Source: an uncultured Actinomycetes bacterium (lineage in GTDB: Bacteria > Actinomycetota > Thermoleophilia > Solirubrobacterales > 70-9). Taken from it: a stretch of 8,221 bases of DNA. The notes under the pieces are model-generated. The model worked only from the letters and a program-made list of their open reading frames with translations. It had not been told where the DNA came from and made no database searches. Positions 1 through 5,560 of the stretch are shown here, one piece after another. The DNA lies in the NCBI GenBank assembly GCA_946482365.1, contig CAMLQY010000050.1, forward strand, positions 1 through 8,221. Reading direction: 5' to 3'. The first letter of the stretch is position 1; the number at the start of each line of letters is the position of its first letter. Both the position numbers and the translations under genes were made by a program.

Positions 1-1402
1 AGGCGTAGCCGCGGGTCGAGGACTTGAGCAGGTCGAAGAAGTCGAGGACGATCTCCGCCAGCGGCATGTCGTAGCGGATCTGGACGCGCACCGGGCTGAG
101 GTAGTGCATGTCGACGTGGGTGCCGCGGCGCGACTGGCAGAGCTCCATCACGGCGCCGACCTGCTCGGAGGGGCAGATGACCGTGGCGCGGATGTAGGGC
201 TCTTCGATCGTCTCGATCGAGCCGGGGTCGGGCAGCTCGGTCGGGCTGCGCACCTCGATCTCCTCGCCGTTTACCAGGTGCACCTGGTAGCGCACGTTGG
301 GCGTGGTCGCCAGCAGGTCGAGGTCGTACTCGCGCTCCAGCCGCTCGCGCACGATCTCCATGTGGAGGAGGCCGAGGAAGCCGCAGCGGAAGCCGAAGCC
401 GAGCGCCTCCGAGGTCTCCGGCTCCCAGGAGAGCGCAGCGTCGTTGAGGGCCAGCTTCTCGAGCGCCTCGCGCAGGTCTTCGAAGCGGTCGGTGTCGATC
501 GGGAAGAGCCCGCAGAAGACCATCGGGCGGACCTCGCGATAGCCCTCGAGCGGCTCGGTCGCGGGGCGGTCGAGGGCGGTGAGCGTGTCGCCCACGCGCA
601 GCTTGGCGACGTCCTTGATGCCGGTGATCAGGTAGCCGACGTCGCCGGCCTCCATCCCTTGAACGCCGGTCATCTCGGGGCGGAAGAAGCCGATGTCGTC
701 GATGTCCGCCTCGGTCCCGTTCTGCATCGCCAGGATGCGGCCGTTCTTGCGGAAGGAGCCGTCGACCATCCGCACGTAGGCGATCACGCCGCGGTACTGG
801 TCGAACTCGGAGTCGAAGATCAGCGCCCGGGGCGCCGCGACCGGCTCGCCCTCGGGCGGTGGCACGCGTGCGACGATCGCCTCCAGCACGTCGACCACGC
901 CCTCGCCGGTCTTGGCCGAGATCGGCAGCGCGTCGCCTGGGTCGCCGCCGAGCAGGTCGGCGATTTCGCCGGCGACCCGCTCCGGTTCAGCCCCGGGCAG
1001 GTCGACCTTGTTCATCACCGGGATCAGCTCGAGCCCGTTCTCGATCGCCAGGTAGGTGTTGGCGACGGTCTGGGCCTCGACGCCCTGGGCGGCGTCGACG
1101 ACCAGCAGCGCCCCCTCGCAGGCGGCGAGGCTGCGCGAGACCTCATAGGAGAAGTCGACGTGACCCGGGGTGTCGATCAGGTGCAGGTGGTAGGTCTCGC
1201 CGTCGGCGGCCACGTACTCGACCCGCACGGCTTGGGCCTTGATCGTGATCCCCCGCTCGCGCTCGAGGTCCATCGAGTCGAGCACTTGGGCGCGCATTTT
1301 CTTCGGGTCGACGGCGCCGGTGATCTCGAGGATGCGGTCGGCCAGCGTCGACTTGCCGTGGTCGATGTGGGCGATGATCGAGAAGTTGCGGATGTGGTCC
1401 AT
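1..1402 (-). CDS. lepA: Elongation factor 4 (LepA), C-terminus cut by window edge
   Basis: LepA/EF4 is a ribosome-associated translational GTPase that acts on the 70S ribosome and membrane-associated pools, with roles in initiation/assembly or back-translocation. The reading frame from ATG at 1400-1402 stays open to position 1 and gives 467 residues; the family is about 600, so roughly 130 C-terminal residues lie outside. Visible motifs: P-loop AHIDHGKST (11-19), switch [10 protein letters not shown] (47-55), DTPGH (77-81), NKVD (131-134), SAK (162-164). Further on are the LepA-typical ALEKLALND and [16 protein letters not shown] blocks, and the visible part ends in STRGYA, which matches the conserved start of the LepA C-terminal region. 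[18 protein letters not shown] at the N-terminus aligns with normal LepA starts, so this ATG is preferred. No strong Shine-Dalgarno is present (upstream CTCCGGCACCCG). It lies downstream of the murJ-glycosyltransferase pair on the same strand, 139 bp away, with a palindromic element between. Confidence 0.97.
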   Translation of the reverse strand, partial: MDHIRNFSIIAHIDHGKSTLADRILEITGAVDPKKMRAQVLDSMDLERERGITIKAQAVRVEYVAADGETYHLHLIDTPGHVDFSYEVSRSLAACEGALLVVDAAQGVEAQTVANTYLAIENGLELIPVMNKVDLPGAEPERVAGEIADLLGGDPGDALPISAKTGEGVVDVLEAIVARVPPPEGEPVAAPRALIFDSEFDQYRGVIAYVRMVDGSFRKNGRILAMQNGTEADIDDIGFFRPEMTGVQGMEAGDVGYLITGIKDVAKLRVGDTLTALDRPATEPLEGYREVRPMVFCGLFPIDTDRFEDLREALEKLALNDAALSWEPETSEALGFGFRCGFLGLLHMEIVRERLEREYDLDLLATTPNVRYQVHLVNGEEIEVRSPTELPDPGSIETIEEPYIRATVICPSEQVGAVMELCQSRRGTHVDMHYLSPVRVQIRYDMPLAEIVLDFFDLLKSSTRGYA

Positions 1403-1412
1403 CGGGTGCCGG

Positions 1413-1418
1413 AGTATG
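1413..1418 (-). promoter_or_regulatory. Possible -10 box for lepA
   Basis: On the minus strand CATACT matches four of six positions of the TATAAT consensus and ends 10 nt before the lepA ATG. If used, transcription would begin only a few bases before the start codon, giving a near-leaderless mRNA, which would fit the lack of a Shine-Dalgarno. No convincing -35 hexamer is visible, and readthrough from the upstream genes is equally possible. Confidence 0.22.
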
Positions 1419-1433
1419 GCCGATGGTCGATGG

Positions 1434-1528
1434 CCGGCGGGTCCTGTCGCGGCGGCCCTCCCCCATGTGCTCGGACGCCTTGCGGCGTCTCCGCTATGGG
1501 GGACCCCCGCCGCCGCGCCACCCGCCGG
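1434..1528. repeat. 95-bp palindromic element, copy 1 (intergenic)
   Basis: The element folds as a four-part imperfect palindrome. Stem 1 is CCGGCGGGT (1434-1442) with ACCCGCCGG (1520-1528). Stem 2 is CGCGGCGG (1448-1455) with CCGCCGCG (1510-1517). Stem 3 is CCCCCAT (1460-1466) with ATGGGGG (1496-1502). Stem 4 is GACGCC (1474-1479) with GGCGTC (1484-1489), closed by a TTGC loop. It fills most of the gap between the putative glycosyltransferase stop (1542) and the lepA start (1402). Copy 2 at 3220-3306 shares GCGGGTCCTGTCGCGG at the left end and CCGCGCCACCCGC at the right end, in the same orientation, with the same internal asymmetry (CCTGT opposite CC). In RNA it would form a strong hairpin between the two genes, so it may end or attenuate transcription or protect mRNA ends. 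It has no U-tract and is not a classical intrinsic terminator. Confidence 0.8.
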
Positions 1529-1541
1529 AGAAGCGCACTGG

Positions 1542-3563
1542 CTAGCGCCGGCACCCGGACGGAGCCAGCTTGCCCGTGAGCTTGTAGATGACCGTCGGGG
1601 GAGTTCGCAGGACCACTGCTGCGTTTGGAGCTTTTGTCCAGTGGGTCGTGGGTGGGTATGGGGGCCTGTCGGGCTCGATGCGGTCTTTGGAGGCGACGAC
1701 GTAGTCGTAGTCGCCTTCGTTGAGGAGCTGTCGCCAGCGGCGGCAGGTGGTGGGGGCGGTGAAGCCGCCGTGGGGCTGCTCATCGCCGACGAACTCGACC
1801 TGATTGGAGAGGTCGCGGCCGAAGAGGGGGTACTGGCGGGTGCTGGTCGTCGCGATGCGGGCGCCCTCGATTCCCTGGGCCCAAGCGAAGGCGGCGTTGA
1901 GCCCGGGGGCGGTGAAACTCGGGTCCGCATAGCGACTCCCCAGGTAATGCCGCTGGACCGAATAGCCGACGATGGCGATCAAGACGATGCCAGTCACCCC
2001 AATCCCAACCTGCCAACCTCTATGAAGCGCACGTTTTCCATCCCTGACATGGAAAAGGTGCGCCGAGTCGCTGAGGCGAGCGAACCTCTGCCGAAGGGAT
2101 GGAGTGACTGGGAGCAGAGCGAGACCTAGAACCAAAGCCGGGGCGAGGTAGCGGAGGCCCGACTCGAAGCCCCTCGGCATTCCGTCGGGGCCGGAGGCGG
2201 AGGTCGGGGCGAGGAGCCAGGCGAGAGCCGCGGCGAGGCCCACCAGCCCAGCAACCCGGAGCGTGGGATCGGCAGGGCGCCCCAGACACAGGACCAAACC
2301 CGCGAAAGCGGCGAGGAGAAGCAGCGGCCAGAGCATGGTGAGGCCGTCGTGCAGGCCCGGCAGGAACCAGTCCGACCAGACAGCGCCGTCGGTCAGGTAG
2401 CCCAGCACGCTGTGCCCTTCGCGGCCGCCGAGGGCCTGGTCGGGCGCCGGCAGCGAGACCGGTCCGAGGTCGTCGATCCACGGCAGCGGGTTGCCGGCGT
2501 GGGCGAGGTTGCGCAGGTACCAGTAGCCGCCGCCTGCGAGGGCTGCGAGGGCTGCAGCCGCAAGCGCACGCCAACGACGCCCTCCCGGAGCTATGAGCGC
2601 AATCCCTCCCACGAGCACTGCGGCCGGCAGCAGGAAGTTGAGCTTGGTCCCCGCCGCAAGTCCGGCCGAGAGACCTACGAATGCCGCCGGGCCCAGCGCG
2701 AACGCAGCTCCACTGGCAGGCAGGTGGGAGCTGCGTTCGCGCTGGGCCAGGGCAATGGCCACCGCCGCAAGCAGGAAGAAGATCCCGACGATGTCGTTCC
2801 GCGCCTCACCTGCCTGATCGCTCAACGCGGGCAAGCTCAGAGCCACAGCTCCCAGCACCAGCGAGTAGGGAGCGACCCCATAGGGACGCCCGATGCACCA
2901 GCAAGCCACCAGACAGCCGATGAACCACCCAAGGTTGAGCAGCGGAGACAACAAGTCTCGGTCGAAGGCCAGCATCCCGGCGCCGTGGAACACCTCCGAG
3001 TTCGCGGGATAGAACCAGGCCAGGAACTGCGGGGCTATGAAATGCAAGTCCCAGGTGTCCCCACTCTGAAAGAACCCGGCCGCAAAAGGGCCGTGGTACC
3101 AGGTGGAGTCAAACCCGGTCATACCTGTAGACAGATGCGGCTTCGTCTCCAGTGCGAACCGGACGACCGCCACTGCCGCAAGGACCAAGGCGATCACGGT
3201 CAAGGCTCCAACGGACTGGCCGCGGGTCCTGTCGCGGGGGAAGGGGGGGCGCTGCGGGCGGTCCACGGTCCGTCCTCGACCCCCCCATCCCCCGCGCCAC
3301 CCGCGGGTCAGCGCCCAGCTCCCGAGTCCAATGGCAGCTACCAACAGCACATAGGGCGCCGATTCGAACAGCCCAAACGCGCCCAACAACTCACCAGCCC
3401 AGAGCAGAATGGCCAGCGCGATGACCGCGGTTGCGAGGTGAGCTGGTGCTCCGTCGACGCTGCCGAGCACAGCGTGGCGTATCCCTGCAGCCCCAAGCCA
3501 TGCAAAGCCAACGAGGATCACGATCTCGAGGACCCCGAGCAGGTACTCCCCGAGGCCCAACAT
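1542..3563 (-). CDS. Polytopic membrane protein, putative GT-C type glycosyltransferase
   Basis: This 673-residue protein has about 11-13 hydrophobic segments (for example near 8-29, 42-66, 70-86, 118-137, 204-224, 231-247, 258-274, 311-326, 408-428, 434-452, 472-487, 517-535) and a soluble, probably extracytoplasmic, C-terminal domain from about 540. [15 protein letters not shown] (151-165), in the loop after the segment at 118-137, resembles the acidic first-loop motif of GT-C enzymes, which use polyprenyl-phosphate sugars; [12 protein letters not shown] (256-267) is also reminiscent of GT39-like proteins. The activity, donor and acceptor are inferred. The ATG (3561-3563) directly follows the murJ TAG (3564-3566), so the two are probably co-transcribed and translationally coupled, suggesting a cell-envelope polymer role. 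Oddities: three palindromes fall in hydrophilic loops (residues 86-115, 272-292, 501-513), and parts have many A/T-ending codons (about 13 of 29 in residues 499-527), unlike its neighbours. Transfer or relaxed selection is possible. An O-antigen-ligase-like or purely structural membrane protein is an alternative. Confidence 0.72.
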   Translation of the reverse strand: MLGLGEYLLGVLEIVILVGFAWLGAAGIRHAVLGSVDGAPAHLATAVIALAILLWAGELLGAFGLFESAPYVLLVAAIGLGSWALTRGWRGGWGGRGRTVDRPQRPPFPRDRTRGQSVGALTVIALVLAAVAVVRFALETKPHLSTGMTGFDSTWYHGPFAAGFFQSGDTWDLHFIAPQFLAWFYPANSEVFHGAGMLAFDRDLLSPLLNLGWFIGCLVACWCIGRPYGVAPYSLVLGAVALSLPALSDQAGEARNDIVGIFFLLAAVAIALAQRERSSHLPASGAAFALGPAAFVGLSAGLAAGTKLNFLLPAAVLVGGIALIAPGGRRWRALAAAALAALAGGGYWYLRNLAHAGNPLPWIDDLGPVSLPAPDQALGGREGHSVLGYLTDGAVWSDWFLPGLHDGLTMLWPLLLLAAFAGLVLCLGRPADPTLRVAGLVGLAAALAWLLAPTSASGPDGMPRGFESGLRYLAPALVLGLALLPVTPSLRQRFARLSDSAHLFHVRDGKRALHRGWQVGIGVTGIVLIAIVGYSVQRHYLGSRYADPSFTAPGLNAAFAWAQGIEGARIATTSTRQYPLFGRDLSNQVEFVGDEQPHGGFTAPTTCRRWRQLLNEGDYDYVVASKDRIEPDRPPYPPTTHWTKAPNAAVVLRTPPTVIYKLTGKLAPSGCRR
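2027..2063. repeat. Hairpin inside the glycosyltransferase-like gene (14 of 15 pairs)
   Basis: GCGCACGTTTTCCAT (2027-2041) faces ATGGAAAAGGTGCGC (2049-2063). Fourteen of fifteen positions pair; the only mismatch is G2033 opposite G2057, and the loop is CCCTGAC (2042-2048). It encodes residues about 501-513, [13 protein letters not shown], in a basic loop between two hydrophobic segments that is probably cytoplasmic. The surrounding codons are poor in G/C third positions. The sequence is unrelated to the two-copy element or to the 2690-2748 hairpin. Confidence 0.8.
2690..2748. repeat. Long near-perfect hairpin inside the glycosyltransferase-like gene
   Basis: Positions 2690-2710 and 2728-2748 are perfect reverse complements over 21 bp (left arm begins GGCCCAGCGC, right arm ends GCGCTGGGCC). 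After a single-base bulge (G2727), CAC (2711-2713) pairs with GTG (2724-2726), leaving a 10-nt loop TGGCAGGCAG. The hairpin lies in frame and encodes residues about 272-292, including the hydrophilic loop [12 protein letters not shown] between two hydrophobic segments. A 21-bp perfect inverted repeat this tight inside a coding sequence is far beyond chance expectation, even at high GC. No flanking target duplication is apparent. Confidence 0.88.
3220..3306. repeat. 87-bp palindromic element, copy 2 (in frame within a gene)
   Basis: It has the same architecture as the copy at 1434-1528. Stem 1 is CCGCGGGT (3220-3227) with ACCCGCGG (3299-3306). Stem 2 is CGCGGGGG (3233-3240) with CCCCCGCG (3289-3296). 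Stem 3 is GGGGGGG (3243-3249) with CCCCCCC (3280-3286). Stem 4 is GGGCGG (3256-3261) with CCGTCC (3270-3275), including one G-U type pair. The ends share 16 and 13 identical bases with copy 1. The length is 29 codons, with no stop on the coding (minus) strand. It encodes residues about 86-115, an Arg/Gly/Pro-rich stretch ([12 protein letters not shown]...) between two hydrophobic segments of the host protein, on the predicted cytoplasmic side. Confidence 0.85.
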
Positions 3564-5213
3564 CTAGCGCCGCCGCACGAGGCGCATGATCTGCTCGAGC
3601 TCACCGATTCGCAGCAACTTGGCCGCCCCGAGGTAGGTCAGGCCACCAAGGCCAAGCGCCACACCCAGCGAGATGATCTGGCCAACCAGGCCACGGCCCA
3701 AAGCTCCGTCGAGGATGTCCCAGACGCCGAAGCTGACGGCGGCGAGAGCTGCCGCGGCCGCTGTTATCCGCAGGCCCGTGTCGAGCAGGCGGCCGAGCTC
3801 CAGGCCGCCGAGGAGGCGGCGCAGGATCACGCACTGGGCGACGACGCTGGCGACCGTGGCGATCGCGGTCGAGGCGACGATCCCGCCGACGCCGAGGTGG
3901 TACAGCCCGAGCGCCGCGAGAGCCGTCACGGCGAGGTTGGCGGCGGCTATGCCGGTCGGCACCCAGGGCCGCTGGAGGCTGAAGAATGTGCGGGTGAGCA
4001 GGAGGAACAGCCCGTTGGCGGGCAGCGAGAAGGCGAACCAGAAGAGCGCGGTCGCCACCAGGGTGGTCTGCTCCGGGGTGAACTCGCCGCGCTGGAAAAC
4101 GAGGCGGACCATCGGCTCGGAGAGGACGAGGACCGCGGCCGCGGCGGGGACGAGGACGAAGAGGATCTGGCGCATCCCGTTGGCCATCGTCGCCCGCAGG
4201 TTGTCGTGCTCGCCGCGGGCGGCGAAGCGGGCCAGGGTCGGGAACAGCACCGTGGCGATCGCGACCGAGAAGATCCCCTGCGGCAGCTGGTAGATGCGGA
4301 AGGCCTTGTCGATCGCCGCCGGCGCCTGGTCGCTGACCAGGGTGCCGAAGAGGCTGTTGACGATCAGGTTGAAGTTGATCAGGCCGAGGCTGATCGTCAC
4401 CGGCAGCATCAGCAGCAGCACCCGGCGCACGTCCGGGTTGCGCCACTCGAAGCTCCACTCGAACCTGAACGGGGTGTTGCGCAGGTCGAAGGTCGGGATC
4501 AGCAGCTGGACCAGGGTGCCGACGAGGATGCCGATCGCGTACGCGTAGATGCGGTCGTCCCCCTCGAACATCGGCGCAAGGACGACGACGAGGAGGATGA
4601 TCGTCAGGTTCCAGAACAGCGGCGAGATCGCGAAGGCGCCGAAGCGGTCGTAGCTGTTGAGCACTCCGACGACGACGCCGCTGATCCCGAGCAGGATCAG
4701 GATCGGGAAGAGGACCTGGGAGAGCGTGACGGTGAGGTCGAGCAGCTCGCCCTCGAAGCCGGGGGCGACGAGCGGCATGATCACCGGCGCGAGGAGCACG
4801 AACAGCGCCGTGATCGCGCCGAGGACGAGGGTGACGAGGAGGAGCAGGGTCGAGGCGAGCCGGAAGGCCTCGCGGTAGTTCTTCCTCTCCAGCTGCTCGG
4901 TGAAGATCGGCACGAAGGCCGGCTGCAGCGCCGCGTCGGCGAAGAGGGCGCGGACCAGGTTTGGGACCTGGAAGGCGATCGTGAAGGCCGACATCGGGCC
5001 GCTGACCCCGTAGTAGGAGGCGGCGACGATCTCCCGCCCCAGCCCGGCGACCCGCGAGGCGGCGGTCGCGATCGAGAAGAACGCGGTGGAGCGGGCGATC
5101 CGGCCGGGCACGGGCTCGGGCGAAGGTTCCTCGCTGGGATCGAAGGCCTCAGCGGTGCGCAGCGCGGCGTCCGCCTCGATGTCGCGCCCGTCCGGCGTCT
5201 CGGGGGTCTCCAA
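3564..5213 (-). CDS. murJ: Lipid II flippase MurJ (MviN family)
   Basis: MurJ moves lipid-linked peptidoglycan precursor (lipid II) across the cytoplasmic membrane for cell-wall synthesis; it belongs to the MOP exporter superfamily with about 14 membrane segments. The 549 residues contain the N-terminal family signature RSTAFFSIATAASRVAGLGREIVAAS (from 41) and FQVPNLVRALFADAALQPAFVP (from 81). By alignment in mind, R54, R60 and R88 correspond to the essential E. coli arginines R18, R24 and R52; the E. coli D39 position is Ser here. A hydrophilic acidic, Pro-rich N-terminal extension (1-38) precedes the first membrane segment. No kinase-like C-terminal domain, as found in mycobacterial MviN, is visible; the protein ends LVRRR. 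The start is a TTG at 5211-5213, because an in-frame TAG lies two codons upstream. A GTG at codon 35 is an alternative start. It is the first gene of a likely murJ-glycosyltransferase operon and shares a divergent promoter region with rpsT. Confidence 0.95.
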   Translation of the reverse strand: METPETPDGRDIEADAALRTAEAFDPSEEPSPEPVPGRIARSTAFFSIATAASRVAGLGREIVAASYYGVSGPMSAFTIAFQVPNLVRALFADAALQPAFVPIFTEQLERKNYREAFRLASTLLLLVTLVLGAITALFVLLAPVIMPLVAPGFEGELLDLTVTLSQVLFPILILLGISGVVVGVLNSYDRFGAFAISPLFWNLTIILLVVVLAPMFEGDDRIYAYAIGILVGTLVQLLIPTFDLRNTPFRFEWSFEWRNPDVRRVLLLMLPVTISLGLINFNLIVNSLFGTLVSDQAPAAIDKAFRIYQLPQGIFSVAIATVLFPTLARFAARGEHDNLRATMANGMRQILFVLVPAAAAVLVLSEPMVRLVFQRGEFTPEQTTLVATALFWFAFSLPANGLFLLLTRTFFSLQRPWVPTGIAAANLAVTALAALGLYHLGVGGIVASTAIATVASVVAQCVILRRLLGGLELGRLLDTGLRITAAAAALAAVSFGVWDILDGALGRGLVGQIISLGVALGLGGLTYLGAAKLLRIGELEQIMRLVRRR

Positions 5214-5227
5214 TACCTATCTCACTC

Positions 5228-5235
5228 GCTATAGT
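5228..5235. promoter_or_regulatory. Overlapping divergent -10 boxes between murJ and rpsT
   Basis: The palindrome CTATAG (5229-5234) gives TATAGT on the plus strand (5230-5235) and TATAGC on the minus strand (5233 down to 5228). Each box is followed by exactly 14 nt before a start codon: ATG of rpsT at 5250 and TTG of murJ at 5213. Transcripts would carry leaders of under about 10 nt. No good TTGACA-like -35 is visible for either direction. Symmetric -10 elements driving divergent transcription are an established phenomenon in bacteria; its use here is inferred. Confidence 0.55.
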
Positions 5236-5249
5236 CGGCCGCCGGAAAC

Positions 5250-5507
5250 ATGGCGAACATAGCCTCACAGAAGAAGCGGATCCTACGCAGCGAGCGCGAG
5301 CGCACGGAGAACCGCCTGCTCACGAGCACGGTGAAGACCTACTTCCGCCGGCTCGAAAGCGCGGCCGAGGCCGGCGACGCCGGCAAGGTCGAGGCCGAGC
5401 ACAAGGCCTTGGTCTCGAAGATCGACAAGGCCGTCCAGAAGGGCGCCCTGCACCGGAATACAGGGGCCCGCAAGAAGTCCCGCGCCGCGCGAATCGCCAG
5501 CGCCTAG
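5250..5507 (+). CDS. rpsT: 30S ribosomal protein S20 (bS20)
   Basis: bS20 is a primary 16S rRNA-binding protein of the small subunit that helps assemble its body region. The product is 85 residues, normal for the family, and starts MANIASQKKRILRSERERTENR, matching the family MANIxSQxKR opening. The remainder is highly basic and helical (TVKTYFRRLESA, KIDKAVQKGALHRNTGARKKSRAARI), and the HRNTGARKKSR end is typical. It is the only plus-strand gene in the window, divergent from murJ and convergent with holA. Only a weak purine stretch (GGAAAC) precedes the ATG; with the -10 box 14 nt upstream the mRNA is probably near-leaderless. In many bacteria S20 controls its own translation, but no leader structure could fit here. 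Confidence 0.97.
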   Translation: MANIASQKKRILRSERERTENRLLTSTVKTYFRRLESAAEAGDAGKVEAEHKALVSKIDKAVQKGALHRNTGARKKSRAARIASA

Positions 5508-5560
5508 CGGCGTCCTCGGTCGCTCGCGTGTAAAGCACGCCACGGCTCCCTGCGTCCTTG
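5508..5560. other. Convergent intergenic gap between rpsT and holA
   Basis: This 53-bp gap holds a small hairpin GCGTG-TAAAG-CACGC (5526-5540), and GGCGT (5509-5513) can also pair with ACGCC (5537-5541). Neither is followed by a T-run on either strand, so a bidirectional intrinsic terminator is only weakly supported. Confidence 0.3.

Noticed and set aside
104..1579. Plus-strand open frame of 491 codons opposite lepA
   Set aside because: It mirrors the lepA codons on the other strand, has no family resemblance, and lepA shows every GTPase motif.
1693..1716. GGCGAC...GTCGCC quasi-palindrome
   Set aside because: It arises from the repeated codons of GDYDYVVA (GGC GAC TAC GAC TAC GTC GTC) and needs no structural explanation.
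1239..2129. Plus-strand open frame of 296 codons spanning the lepA start, the palindrome and the 3' end of the glycosyltransferase-like gene
   Set aside because: It crosses two well-supported genes and a repeat, with no domain and no ribosome-binding site. I treat it as a GC artefact.
2169..2191. Interrupted hairpin GCCCC-T-CGG with CCG-TC-GGGGC
   Set aside because: Only eight pairs with an internal loop in GC-rich coding DNA; it is too weak to separate from chance, unlike the other three palindromes in this gene.
4134..4145. CCGCGGCCGCGG palindrome in murJ
   Set aside because: It encodes an Ala-rich membrane segment; short GC palindromes of this kind are expected at this base composition.
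2349..5234. Very long plus-strand open frame (961 codons) opposite murJ and the glycosyltransferase-like gene
   Set aside because: Its product is a low-complexity Arg/Glu/Gln/Asp-rich sequence with no recognisable domain, as expected antisense to high-GC genes. The minus strand encodes a clear MurJ and a coherent membrane protein in the same interval.
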